Shown here: piece by piece, positions 35,625-43,660 of the stretch
How positions within the stretch are numbered: the first letter of the stretch is position 1
Layout of the letters: every line of letters starts with the position of its first letter
Assembly (NCBI RefSeq): GCF_900116495.1
Contig: NZ_FPAY01000008.1
Coordinates: forward strand, 124,001-188,000
DNA from: Arthrobacter sp. ov118
Lineage (GTDB): Bacteria > Actinomycetota > Actinomycetes > Actinomycetales > Micrococcaceae
DNA: 64,000 nucleotides
Direction of reading: 5' to 3'
Translations under genes and position numbers: made by a program
The notes under the pieces: model-generated
Database searches by the model: none
Seen by the model: only the letters and a program-made list of their open reading frames with translations
What the model was told of the DNA's origin: nothing

Positions 35625-35900
35625 GAGCCTATTATCGCAAACGGGGCGGGCCGCCCGGAGCGCTTCCACCCCGGGCGAAACTTCCGGGCCCTACTTGGGG
35701 ACGCCCGGGACGGCGGGACATGTCCATCGGTCCGCGGCTGGGCCGACTGCGCTCCGGGACATGCCCCTTCGCAAGCATCACCACTGGACGTGTTCAGCCG
35801 CGGGCTGTCTTCCAGGAGGACATGCTTGTTTGTGAGCACCACCAGTGGACATGTTCAGCCGCGGGCTGTCTTCCAGGAGAACATGCTCATCGTTGCGAGG

Positions 35901-35935
35901 GATCAACGGGCAGAACACGATTCTGCCCGCTGATC
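35901..35935. other. Hairpin in the long block of repeat unit 1
   Basis: GATCAACGGGCAGAA and TTCTGCCCGCTGATC pair over 15 bp with one mismatch around the loop CACGA. This 40-bp insert is what makes the long block longer than the short one. Confidence 0.85.
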
Positions 35936-36062
35936 GTGGCCACCACTGGACATGTCCAGCCGCAAGCGCTCGCCCCAGAGGACATGCTTATTCGTGAACA
36001 CCGCCAGTGGACATGTTCAGCCGCGGGCCGCCTCCAGGGAGGACATGCTCATCGTTGCGAGG

Positions 36063-36097
36063 GATCAACGGGCAGAAGACGATTCTGCCCGCTGATC
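36063..36097. other. Hairpin in the long block of repeat unit 2
   Basis: The same 15-bp stem as in unit 1 with loop GACGA. It is nearly identical to the unit 1 copy, so this portion of the array is the best conserved. Confidence 0.85.
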
Positions 36098-36223
36098 GTG
36101 GCCACCACTGGACATGTCCAGCGGCAAGGGCTTCGCCCCAGATGTGCTCATTGTTGAACGCGGTTAAACGCGGCCAGTGGCCAGAACAGCATTCCGCGCT
36201 GGTCTCCGTAGCCGGGATCCGCG

Positions 36224-37072
36224 TTATTTCAGGAACAGCTTGCGCAGGCGGGCAGTGGTGAGCAGGATCCCGAGGGTAATCATGACGAGGTAGTAGCCGA
36301 CGTGCACGGCGGTGGCCGGGCTGAACACGCCGACGCTGATCTGGCGCAGCAGCTCCACGCCGTGCCACAGCGGCATGGCCTGGATGAGCCACTGGATGGA
36401 CTGCGGGTAGACGCTGAGCGGATAGAACGTGGCGCTGAAGAGGAACATCGGCAGCATCACGAAGTTGATCCAGTCCATCTGCTGGAATGTCTTCATGAAG
36501 CTCGTGATCCCCATGCCGAAGCTCGCGAAGCCGAAGGCAATCAGCACCGAGGCCGGGATCATCAGGATGGCCCACGGAGTGGTGATGAGGCCCATCACGC
36601 CCATGACGGCTGTGAAACCGGTGGCGTACATGGCCCCGCGCAGCAGGGCCAGGAAGATTTCGCCCATGGCGACATCCAGCGGCCCCAGCGAGGTGTAGAG
36701 CATGCCCTGGTAGAGCTTGGCGAAGTTCATCTTGAAGAAGACGTTCCAGGTGGAGTCATAGACGGCGCCGTTCATGGCGGACACGGCCAGCAGCGCCGGG
36801 GCGATGTATGCGGCGTAGTTGATCTCCTGCCCGCCCGGGCCCTGGACGGGACCGACGATGGCGCCCAGGCCCACGCCCATGGAGATCAGGTACAGCACAG
36901 GCTCGAAGAACCCGGAGACCATGACCATCCAGTTGCTGCTCTTGGTGGCCATGAGCCCGCGGGCGACGACGGCGCGGACGTTGCGGGAGTAGGTGGGCCC
37001 GAAGCGCCGGCGGCGTGCGGCTTCCGCGACGCTGTTCTCCCCTGCGTTGAAACTTCCGGTCAGGACGCTCAT
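36224..37072 (-). CDS. ABC-2 type exporter permease (second)
   Basis: The 282-residue permease has about six membrane segments in the DrrB/NodJ style, with MNGAVYDSTWNVFFKMNFAK, FFEPVLYLISMGVGLG and MFLFSATFYPL motifs. ATG 37072 overlaps the first permease stop by 4 bp; the longest frame is a shadow. With the partner permease and ATPase it forms a heteromeric exporter for a drug, lipid or polysaccharide. Its substrate is not evident. Confidence 0.9.
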   Translation of the reverse strand: MSVLTGSFNAGENSVAEAARRRRFGPTYSRNVRAVVARGLMATKSSNWMVMVSGFFEPVLYLISMGVGLGAIVGPVQGPGGQEINYAAYIAPALLAVSAMNGAVYDSTWNVFFKMNFAKLYQGMLYTSLGPLDVAMGEIFLALLRGAMYATGFTAVMGVMGLITTPWAILMIPASVLIAFGFASFGMGITSFMKTFQQMDWINFVMLPMFLFSATFYPLSVYPQSIQWLIQAMPLWHGVELLRQISVGVFSPATAVHVGYYLVMITLGILLTTARLRKLFLK

Positions 37073-37953
37073 GAGGCCATCCTCTTGGCGAATTGGCGTT
37101 TGGTCAGGACCCAGCCGGCGCCCGCCAGGACCAGCAGGAAGACGAGGTGGACGATGGTGAGCCACGGCTCTTCCTCGTACCCGTAGCTGACCACGCGGCC
37201 AAGTTCCGTTCCGTGCCAGATCGGCGAGATCCAGCCGATCCAGCGGACGCCGAGGGGTAGCGTGTCCAGCGGGAAGAACGTGCCGGAGAACAGGAACAGC
37301 GGCATGACGATGAACCGCATGACCATGGCGAATTGGCCCCGGTCCTCTTTGATGGTGGCCGCGTACGCCATGAGCGGCAGGCCGAAGGACAGGCCGGCGA
37401 GTGTGGCGATGAGGATCGAAACCCAGCCCCAGGCGCCGGGTGAGGCCCCGAACAGCGCCACCACCGCGAAGTAGATGGCCGACTGCAGCAGGAAGCGGAC
37501 GGTGACGGCGATGATCTGGCCGCCGGCGATCTGTTCCGGGGTCAGCGGCGAGGCGTGGGGACCGTAGTAGACGCGCCGCCATTTGAAGCCGTCCATCACC
37601 GGAAACGTGAACTCGTTCGCCGCTGTCATGACGGCCGCCGAGATCAGCAGCGCCGGCGCGATGAACGTCAGGTAGCTGACGCCCCCGAAGGCGCCGGCGC
37701 CGTTGGCCTGCACCAGCGTCGCGAGGCCCACGCCCATCGCGAAGAGGTAGGCCACCGGTTGCCCGACCCCGTACATGACGATGGTCCAGCCGTAGGCTTT
37801 CATGACGCGCAGGACCTGTTCGGCGTAGTAGAAGGCGCCCCAGCGCCGGGCGCGGGCGGCCGAGACTTCCGGGGCGTGCGCGCGCAGCGTCCCGGTTCCC
37901 GCCGTCGGACCGGCCGTCTGTGGTGCCTGAGTCAGCTCTGCCTTCTTAATCAA
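37069..37953 (-). CDS. ABC-2 type exporter permease (first)
   Basis: The 294-residue permease is a diverged relative of its neighbour, with MPLFLFSGTFFPLDTLP and MTAANEFTFPVMDGFKWRR. It starts at TTG 37953, overlapping the ATPase stop by 8 bp, and ends in a 4-bp overlap. Two different permeases beside one ATPase indicate a heterodimeric channel. Confidence 0.9.
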   Translation of the reverse strand: MIKKAELTQAPQTAGPTAGTGTLRAHAPEVSAARARRWGAFYYAEQVLRVMKAYGWTIVMYGVGQPVAYLFAMGVGLATLVQANGAGAFGGVSYLTFIAPALLISAAVMTAANEFTFPVMDGFKWRRVYYGPHASPLTPEQIAGGQIIAVTVRFLLQSAIYFAVVALFGASPGAWGWVSILIATLAGLSFGLPLMAYAATIKEDRGQFAMVMRFIVMPLFLFSGTFFPLDTLPLGVRWIGWISPIWHGTELGRVVSYGYEEEPWLTIVHLVFLLVLAGAGWVLTKRQFAKRMAS

Positions 37954-38920
37954 CGAGGCTCCTGCCGGTCAGGCGCAGGAAGACGTCTTCCAGCGAGGAG
38001 CGGCGGACCAGGGAGGTGACTGGCCGAAGGCCGCGGCTGGTGACCTGCTCCAGTGCGGCCTCGCCGTCGTGGGCGTAGATGAGCACCCGGTCCGGCAGGG
38101 TCTCCAGGCGTTCGCCGATGCCGCCGAGCTCGGCGCCGACGCTCGCGTTGCGTTCCGAGCCGAAGCGCAGTTCGAGGACCTCCCGGGTGGAGTATTCACG
38201 GATCAGGCTGGCCGGGGAGCCTTCGGCCATGATCTTGCCCTTGTCCACCACGATCAGCCGGTCGCACAGCTGCTCGGCCTCGTCCATGTAGTGCGTGGTG
38301 AGGATCAGGGTGACGCCCTGTTCCTTGAGCCGGAACAGCCGGTCCCAGAGGATGTGCCGCGCCTGCGGGTCCAGGCCCGTGGTCGGCTCGTCCAGGAGCA
38401 GGATCCGCGGCTCGTTGATCAGGGAGCGGGCGATCGTCAGGCGCCGCTTCATGCCGCCGGAAAGGGCGTCCACCTTGGACTTTGCCTTGTCCGAGAGCTG
38501 GGCGAATTCCAGCAGCTCGTCAGCCTTGGGTTTGAGGTAGCTCATGGGGAGGCCAAAGTAACGGCCGTAGACCAGCAGGTTGTCCCGGACCTTCAGCTCC
38601 TCGTCCAGGTTGTCCTGCTGCGGGACGACGCCCAGATGGGCGCGGACTTCCGGCCCGTGCTGCTCGGGGTCCAGGCCCATGATGGACAGGCTGCCGGAGG
38701 TCCGCTGCGAGACCCCGCCGATCATCTTCATCGTGGTGGACTTGCCGGCGCCGTTCGGGCCCAGCAGGCCGAAGGCCTCCCCGGCGGGAACACGGAAGGA
38801 GATTCCATCGACCGCGACGACGTCGCCGTAGCGTTTGGTGAGGTTCTCGGCGGTGATGACGTAGGGCGCAGCGGCAGCGTGGCTGCCTACAGGGGCATCT
38901 TTGGACGCAAGTTCGGACAC
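37946..38920 (-). CDS. ABC-2 exporter ATP-binding protein (DrrA/NodI type)
   Basis: The 324-residue ATPase has Walker A GPNGAGKST, signature LSGGMKRRLTIARSL, Walker B LLLDEPTTGLDPQ and a C-terminal domain typical of the daunorubicin-resistance DrrA group. GTG 38920 (VSELASKDAP) is chosen; longer frames reach into the folD hairpin. It energises the two permeases with which it overlaps. Drug or envelope-precursor export is the family expectation; no biosynthetic genes are adjacent to identify a cargo. Confidence 0.9.
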   Translation of the reverse strand: MSELASKDAPVGSHAAAAPYVITAENLTKRYGDVVAVDGISFRVPAGEAFGLLGPNGAGKSTTMKMIGGVSQRTSGSLSIMGLDPEQHGPEVRAHLGVVPQQDNLDEELKVRDNLLVYGRYFGLPMSYLKPKADELLEFAQLSDKAKSKVDALSGGMKRRLTIARSLINEPRILLLDEPTTGLDPQARHILWDRLFRLKEQGVTLILTTHYMDEAEQLCDRLIVVDKGKIMAEGSPASLIREYSTREVLELRFGSERNASVGAELGGIGERLETLPDRVLIYAHDGEAALEQVTSRGLRPVTSLVRRSSLEDVFLRLTGRSLVD

Positions 38921-39038
38921 CAGCACCACGGTAGTTGATGCCCGCAAACTATGAAAGAGTCTTTTCGTAAAAACTCCTGCCATATCGATCCCGAGATAGC
39001 GGCCCCGTACGTCCGACGGCGGTGGGATGGGCCGAACT

Positions 39039-39076
39039 GCGGTGGCTGGGCCTGCCGGAGCGGGCCCAGCCACCGC
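39039..39076 (-). terminator. Stem-loop downstream of folD
   Basis: GCGGTGGCTGGG (39039-39050) and CCCAGCCACCGC (39065-39076) form a perfect 12-bp stem. It lies 9 bp past the folD stop but is not followed by a U-tract. It probably ends the glyA-folD transcript or protects its 3' end. Confidence 0.7.
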
Positions 39077-39085
39077 GGCAGAACC

Positions 39086-40009
39086 CTAGGCCGGCCCCGA
39101 GTTATTTTTCTCCGCCAGTTGGCGTTCCGCGGTTTCCACGACGTTGGCGAGCAGCATGGCGCGGGTCATGGGACCCACTCCCCCGGGGTTCGGCGAGAGC
39201 CAGGCAGCGACGTCCGCCGCTGCGGGATCGACGTCGCCCGTGACTACGGCTTTGCCGTTGCCGTCATCGACCCGGCTGACCCCGACGTCGAGCACGATCG
39301 CGCCGGGCTTGAGGTCCGCGGCCTTGATCATGTGCGGCTGTCCGGCGGCGGCGATCACGACGTCGGCCTGCCGGAGTTCGGCCGGCAGGTCCACCGTTCC
39401 CGTGTGCGCCAGGATGACGGTGGCGTTGACGTCCTTGCGGGTCAGCAGGAGACCCACCGGGCGGCCGATGGTGACGCCGCGGCCCACCACGAGCACGCGC
39501 TTGCCCTTCAGGTCGATGCCGTGCCGGGTCATCAGCTCCACGCAGCCCTTGGGCGTGCAGGGCAGCGGCGATTTCATGGGTCCGCTGACGTTGGCCACCA
39601 GCCGGCCCAGGTTCATCGGGTGCAGGCCGTCGGCATCCTTGTCAGGATCCATGGCCTCCAGGATGACGTCCTGGTCGATGTGCGCCGGAAGCGGCAGCTG
39701 GACGATGTAGCCGGTGCATTCCGGGTTCGCGTTGAGCTCGCGGACCACGGCCAGGAGTTCGTCCTGGGTGGTGTCCTCGGGCAGGTCGCGGCGGATGGAC
39801 GTGATGCCCACCTCGGCGCAGTCCTTGTGCTTGCCGCCCACATACCAGGTGCTTCCCGGATCGGAACCCACCAGGATGGTCCCCAGTCCGGGGGTGACGC
39901 CCTTGGCCTTGAGTGCGGCCACGCGTTCGGTCAGCTCGGCCTTGATGGCAGCGGCTGTGGCCTTGCCGTCAAGGATCTGTGCGGTCTCAGCCGCTTTTGC
40001 AGAAGCCAT
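39086..40009 (-). CDS. folD: Bifunctional methylenetetrahydrofolate dehydrogenase/cyclohydrolase
   Basis: The 307-residue enzyme interconverts 5,10-methylene-THF and 10-formyl-THF. The catalytic Tyr and Lys are in STWYVGGKHKDC, the folate site in GYIVQLPLPAHID, and the NADP fold in LVVGRGVTIGRPVGLLL, with PGGVGPMTRAMLL near the end. It follows glyA by 3 bp and should share its ZTP riboswitch. Together the two make one-carbon units for purine synthesis. Confidence 0.96.
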   Translation of the reverse strand: MASAKAAETAQILDGKATAAAIKAELTERVAALKAKGVTPGLGTILVGSDPGSTWYVGGKHKDCAEVGITSIRRDLPEDTTQDELLAVVRELNANPECTGYIVQLPLPAHIDQDVILEAMDPDKDADGLHPMNLGRLVANVSGPMKSPLPCTPKGCVELMTRHGIDLKGKRVLVVGRGVTIGRPVGLLLTRKDVNATVILAHTGTVDLPAELRQADVVIAAAGQPHMIKAADLKPGAIVLDVGVSRVDDGNGKAVVTGDVDPAAADVAAWLSPNPGGVGPMTRAMLLANVVETAERQLAEKNNSGPA

Positions 40010-40012
40010 GGC

Positions 40013-41311
40013 CTACCACTGCTCGTGCTGCGGGTACAGCGGGAAATCGGCGGCGAGCTTGTCCACGCGGCCCTGCAGGGCGTCCACGTCCGTGGCCGCA
40101 CCGGACTTCAGCGCGGTGGCGATGATGTCCGCCACCTCGGTGAACTCCTCGGCGCCGAAGCCGCGGGTGGCCAGGGCAGGGGTGCCGATGCGCAGGCCGG
40201 AGGTGACCATCGGCGGGCGCGGGTCAAACGGCACGGCGTTGCGGTTCACCGTGATGCCCACGGAGTGCAGGAGGTCCTCGGCCTGCTGGCCGTCCAGCTG
40301 GGAGTTGCGCAGGTCCACCAGCACCAGGTGCACGTCGGTGCCGCCGGTCAGGACCGAGACGCCGGCGTCGGCGACGTCGGCCTGGCCGAGGCGCTCGGCG
40401 ATGATCTTGGCACCTTCGAGCACGCGTTCCTGGCGCTCCTTGAATTCCTCGGTCCCGGCGATCTTGAAGGCCACAGCCTTCGCCGCGATCACGTGCATGA
40501 GCGGGCCGCCCTGCTGGCCGGGGAAGACGGCGGAGTTGAGCTTCTTGGCCCATTCCTGCTTGGCCAGGATGACGCCGGAGCGCGGACCGGACAGCGTCTT
40601 GTGCACCGTGGAGGTGACGACGTCGGAGTGCGGGACCGGGCTCGGGTGCAGACCGGCGGCGACGAGGCCGGCGAAGTGCGCCATGTCGGTCCAGAGCAGG
40701 GCGCCGACCTCGTCGGCGATCGAGCGGAAGGCCGCGAAGTCGAGGTGCCGCGGGTAGGCGGACCAGCCGGCGATGATGACCTGGGGCTTTTCGGCGATGG
40801 CCTGCTCGCGCAGCTTGTCCATGTCGATCCGGAAGTTGTCTTCCTCGACCTGGTAGGCGGCGACGTTGTAGAGCTTGCCGGAGAAGTTCAGCTTCATGCC
40901 GTGGGTGAGGTGTCCGCCGTGGGCCAGGGACAGGCCCAGGATCTTGTCCCCCGGGGTGATCATGGCGTGGAGGGCTGCGGCGTTGGCCTGCGCGCCGGAG
41001 TGCGGCTGGACGTTGGCGTATTCGGCGCCGAAGAGCTCCTTGACGCGGTCGATGGCGAGTTGCTCGGCGACGTCGACGTATTCGCAGCCGCCGTAGTAGC
41101 GGCGCCCCGGGTAGCCTTCGGCATATTTGTTGGTCAGGACGGAGCCCTGGGCTTCCATGACCGCGCGCGGGGCGAAGTTTTCTGAGGCGATCATTTCCAG
41201 GGTGCCGCGCTGGCGGCCAAGTTCCTGGGCCAGAACGGCGGCGATTTCAGGGTCGAGTTCGGCCAGCGGCTGGTTGCTCACGGCGGCTGAAGTGGCGGTG
41301 GTAGTAGTCAC
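40013..41311 (-). CDS. glyA: Serine hydroxymethyltransferase
   Basis: The 432-residue PLP enzyme converts serine and THF to glycine and methylene-THF. Motifs are MIASENFAP, YAEGYPGRRYYGGCE, NVQPHSGAQAN and the PLP lysine in STVHKTLSGPR. GTG 41311 has AGGAG 8-12 nt upstream and starts the conserved region; the longest frame begins inside the riboswitch at 41545 and is rejected. The 173-nt stretch between the aptamer and the start can hold the expression platform. Confidence 0.97.
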   Translation of the reverse strand: MTTTTATSAAVSNQPLAELDPEIAAVLAQELGRQRGTLEMIASENFAPRAVMEAQGSVLTNKYAEGYPGRRYYGGCEYVDVAEQLAIDRVKELFGAEYANVQPHSGAQANAAALHAMITPGDKILGLSLAHGGHLTHGMKLNFSGKLYNVAAYQVEEDNFRIDMDKLREQAIAEKPQVIIAGWSAYPRHLDFAAFRSIADEVGALLWTDMAHFAGLVAAGLHPSPVPHSDVVTSTVHKTLSGPRSGVILAKQEWAKKLNSAVFPGQQGGPLMHVIAAKAVAFKIAGTEEFKERQERVLEGAKIIAERLGQADVADAGVSVLTGGTDVHLVLVDLRNSQLDGQQAEDLLHSVGITVNRNAVPFDPRPPMVTSGLRIGTPALATRGFGAEEFTEVADIIATALKSGAATDVDALQGRVDKLAADFPLYPQHEQW

Positions 41312-41484
41312 GAGGAACTCCTGGTAGGCACGGGAACGGCTATTGGTCAGGCTACCGGCTGGCCCGTTACACCGCCCCTTGGTTACGGCCTCCTTGACGG
41401 CAGGCCGCGACAGCGGCGGAAGGCACCTGCGCGGGTGCCAACAACGGGCCGACAGCGGTGGTGCTGCCAACCGGTAAGACATGA

Positions 41485-41570
41485 CCCTCGGCCCAGGCGT
41501 ACGATCCGTGGTCTTCGTGAGTGCCGCTCCCTGATGGTTAGCCATCCAACGCCAGTTGCGACGGGGTTAA
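41485..41570 (-). promoter_or_regulatory. ZTP (pfl motif) riboswitch upstream of glyA-folD
   Basis: Minus-strand sequence shows the two conserved halves of the ZTP aptamer in order: GTCGCAACTGGCG (about 41567-41551), a GGATGG/CCATC stem with GGGAGCG (about 41550-41525), a variable linker, then ACGCCTGGGCC (about 41502-41490). The 3' CGCCUGGGC element and the 5' GUCG-N2-ACUGGCG element are the hallmarks of the pfl RNA, which senses ZTP/ZMP, the signal of 10-formyl-THF shortage. The controlled genes, glyA and folD, are classic targets. A GGCACC/GGTGCC hairpin at 41422-41439 could belong to the expression platform. 41312-41623 has no other gene. Confidence 0.88.
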
Positions 41571-41623
41571 CACTACCAAAACCCTTTCAAAACTGCCCCT
41601 GAAGCGCGGGTAGGCTGTTGTCC

Positions 41624-42484
41624 GTGACTAACGAGTTCCCCACCTCCTCCTACATCCTGACCCTGTCCTGCCCCGACCGGCCAGGCATCGTGCACGCCGT
41701 CGCCGGCGCCCTGCTCGTGGCGGGCTGCAATATTACGGATTCCCAGCAATACGGCAGCCAGGGCACCGGCACCTTCTTCATGCGGGTGGAGGCGACGACG
41801 GCGGCCGCCCTGGCCGAACTGCAGGCGGCGCTGGAGCCCGTGGCGCAGGCGTTCGGAATGCAGTGGAGCCTCAACCCTGCCGGCCGCAAGGTCCGCACCC
41901 TGCTGATGGCAAGCACCTCGGCCCACTGCCTGAACGACCTGTTGTTCCTGCAGCGCTCCGGCACCCTGCCGATCGACATTCCGGCCATCGTCTCCAACCA
42001 CCGTGACCTTGAGGGCCTGGCGGAGTTCTACGGCATCCCGTTCCACCACATCCCCGTCACGCCGGACACCAAGTTCCAGGCCGAGGACGCACTCCGGGCT
42101 TTGATGAAGGAGCACGACATCGAGCTCACCGTCCTGGCGCGGTACATGCAGATCATCTCGGACGATCTGTGCAGCGAACTGACGGGTAAGGCCATCAACA
42201 TCCACCACTCGTTCCTGCCGTCCTTCAAGGGTGCCAAGCCCTACCACCAGGCGCATGCCCGCGGCGTGAAGCTCATCGGTGCCACGGCGCACTACGTCAC
42301 GGCGGCCTTGGATGAGGGGCCCATCATCGAACAGGAAGTCATCCGGGTGGACCACCGGCGCACCGCCGAGCAGTTCGTCCAAATGGGCCGCGACGTGGAG
42401 GGCCGCACCCTGGCCCAAGCCGTGCAGTGGCATGCCGAGCACCGTGTCCTGCTCGACGGCAACCGGACGGTTGTCTTTAACTGA
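41624..42484 (+). CDS. purU: Formyltetrahydrofolate deformylase
   Basis: The 286-residue enzyme hydrolyses 10-formyl-THF to formate and THF, balancing one-carbon pools. It has an N-terminal ACT domain (about 8-85, SCPDRPGIVHAVAGALL) and a C-terminal formyl-transferase-like domain with INIHHSFLPSFKGAKPYHQA and GATAHYVT. GTG 41624 (VTNEF) is taken over the in-frame TTG at 41618. It is divergent from the glyA-folD operon, so both directions of formyl-THF flux share one intergenic control region. Its 3' end is duplicated. Confidence 0.95.
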   Translation: MTNEFPTSSYILTLSCPDRPGIVHAVAGALLVAGCNITDSQQYGSQGTGTFFMRVEATTAAALAELQAALEPVAQAFGMQWSLNPAGRKVRTLLMASTSAHCLNDLLFLQRSGTLPIDIPAIVSNHRDLEGLAEFYGIPFHHIPVTPDTKFQAEDALRALMKEHDIELTVLARYMQIISDDLCSELTGKAINIHHSFLPSFKGAKPYHQAHARGVKLIGATAHYVTAALDEGPIIEQEVIRVDHRRTAEQFVQMGRDVEGRTLAQAVQWHAEHRVLLDGNRTVVFN

Positions 42485-42507
42485 TTCCGGTTGTCTTTAA
42501 CTGAATC
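42468..42507. repeat. 20-bp tandem duplication at the purU stop
   Basis: CGGTTGTCTTTAACTGA occurs at 42468-42484 and again at 42488-42504, a 20-bp period. The first copy holds the last purU codons and stop; the second is non-coding. It looks like a recent slippage duplication. Confidence 0.9.
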
Positions 42508-42525
42508 CGGGCATTGACTAGAGCT

Positions 42526-42951
42526 ATGGAATCCATCAGGAGGGACCGGCTCGAGTCATTCGTGTCCCTGTTGAAGTCCGAGGGGCGGCACGGAGTGCTG
42601 GGGCTCGACTGCGGCGCGGGCATGGACGGGTTGCAGTTCGTACAGTCCGGCATCCATTTCACCGGCGTGGACCTGTCCGAGGAGAGCATCCACGCCGCCC
42701 GGGCGCGCGGGCTGGAGGCCAGCGTGGCGGGCCCGGAATCGCTGCCGTTCGCCGACGCCGCGTTTTCCTCGATCTGGGCCGTGGACGCGTTGTCCGGCCT
42801 GCCGCCGGAGCAGTGGGACGACGTCGTCCGGGAACTCGGGCGGGTGGCGGAACCCGGCGCGCCGATCGCCGTCGTGCTTCCCGTCCCCGACCCCCGCGGC
42901 GAGGGCGAGAGCCGGCACGACGGCTTCACGGTCCTCCGCTCCCCCGCCTGA
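42526..42951 (+). CDS. Small class I SAM-dependent methyltransferase-like protein
   Basis: The 141-residue protein has a SAM-binding core: LGLDCGAGMDGLQF (motif I), GVDLSEESIHAARARG (motif II) and LPFADAAFSSIWAVDALSGLP (motif III area). It ends soon after the fourth or fifth strand, so it is shorter than most methyltransferases of about 200 residues or more and lacks the usual last strands. It may still act, perhaps as a dimer, or be a degenerate copy. ATG 42526 is used instead of TTG 42514. Substrate unknown. Confidence 0.7.
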   Translation: MESIRRDRLESFVSLLKSEGRHGVLGLDCGAGMDGLQFVQSGIHFTGVDLSEESIHAARARGLEASVAGPESLPFADAAFSSIWAVDALSGLPPEQWDDVVRELGRVAEPGAPIAVVLPVPDPRGEGESRHDGFTVLRSPA

Positions 42952-42961
42952 ACCTTCTCTC

Positions 42962-43026
42962 CCGTTGAGCTATCAGTTGTGGTGGCTATCCGGCGCCTGG
43001 GACAGCCATATGTGATAGCGCAACGG
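42962..43026. repeat. Intergenic palindromic element (copy 2)
   Basis: The ends CCGTTG-A-GCTATCA (42962-42975) and the complement of CCGTTG-C-GCTATCA (43013-43026) form a stem of about 14 bp with one mismatch. The inner sequence carries TTGTGGTGGCT. The shared TTG-N-(C/G)CTATCA and TTGTGG blocks match the element at 14293-14361. It lies between the methyltransferase and carbonic anhydrase genes. Confidence 0.8.
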
Positions 43027-43091
43027 CCGTGGACCCGCACTTACTTACGCCGGCTCGGTCCGCAAGAGGTGGCGTGTTCTAGGCTGAAGGC

Positions 43092-43613
43092 ATGGCTCCC
43101 CTATACGCGTTCGCCGGCACGACTCCGGCCGTCCATGACTCCGCCTTCATCGCCCCCACGGCCTCAGTGATCGGCAACGCCACCCTGGCCGAAAACTCCA
43201 GCGCCTTCTACGGCGTGTCCGTCCGTGCCGACACGGCCGCCATCGCCGTGGGCGCCGGCAGCAATCTGCAGGACAACGTGGTGCTGCACGCCGACCCCGG
43301 TTTCCCGTGCACCGTCGGCGCGCGGGTCAGCGTCGGCCACAGCGCCGTCGTGCACGGCTGCACCGTCGAGGACGACTGCCTAATCGGCATGAGCGCCACC
43401 ATCCTCAACGGGGCCGTGATCGGCGCCGGCTCGCTCGTCGCCGCCGGCGCCGTGGTGTTGGAGGGCACGGTCATCCCGCCCCGCTCGCTCGTCGCCGGAG
43501 TTCCGGCCAAGGTCCGGCGGGAGCTCAGCGACGAGGAGTTCGCGGGCGTCCAGCACAATGCCGCCCACTACCAGGAACTGGCACGGGCACACCGGGAACT
43601 CCACAGCAGCTAG
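43092..43613 (+). CDS. Gamma carbonic anhydrase family protein
   Basis: The 173-residue left-handed beta-helix protein has hexapeptide repeats and the three probable metal-binding histidines His66 (LHADPG), His83 and His88 (VGHSAVVHGC), with Arg45, Asp47 and Gln60 in the usual places. It may hydrate CO2 or act as a related transferase; activity in this subfamily varies. The start is ATG 43092. It converges on the DavB-like gene with a 47-bp gap. Confidence 0.9.
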   Translation: MAPLYAFAGTTPAVHDSAFIAPTASVIGNATLAENSSAFYGVSVRADTAAIAVGAGSNLQDNVVLHADPGFPCTVGARVSVGHSAVVHGCTVEDDCLIGMSATILNGAVIGAGSLVAAGAVVLEGTVIPPRSLVAGVPAKVRRELSDEEFAGVQHNAAHYQELARAHRELHSS

Positions 43614-43660
43614 GACGCACTTGGTGGGAGGCGCCTTCGCCAGCAGTCGGATCCAGCCGG

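Larger units (their letters stand above)
35716..36160. repeat. Composite 162-bp tandem repeat array, non-coding
   Basis: CCACTGGAC begins exactly at 35781, 35943 and 36105, giving two full 162-bp units and a partial third; a degenerate partial unit lies before. Each unit is a 61-bp short block plus a 101-bp long block. Short and long blocks share a core of a GGACATGTTCAGCCGCGGGC-like half and a GAGGACATGCT-like half. Eleven GGACATG-type cores occur at 35716, 35757, 35786, 35818, 35847, 35879, 35948, 35980, 36009, 36041 and 36110, with spacings of mostly 29 or 32 bp. CTGGACATGTCCAG (35946-35959) is a perfect 14-bp palindrome. The whole 35625-36223 gap has no credible gene. Confidence 0.9.

Noticed and set aside
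35716..36160. Repeat array as a CRISPR
   Set aside because: Units are 61 and 101 bp and themselves similar. There are no short identical repeats with unique spacers and no cas genes nearby.
38951..41185. 744-codon plus-strand open frame
   Set aside because: Antisense to folD and glyA, which have clear family motifs; no recognisable protein on this strand.
41312..41545. 78-residue N-terminal extension of GlyA
   Set aside because: It would translate the ZTP riboswitch and leader; GTG 41311 has a good ribosome binding site.
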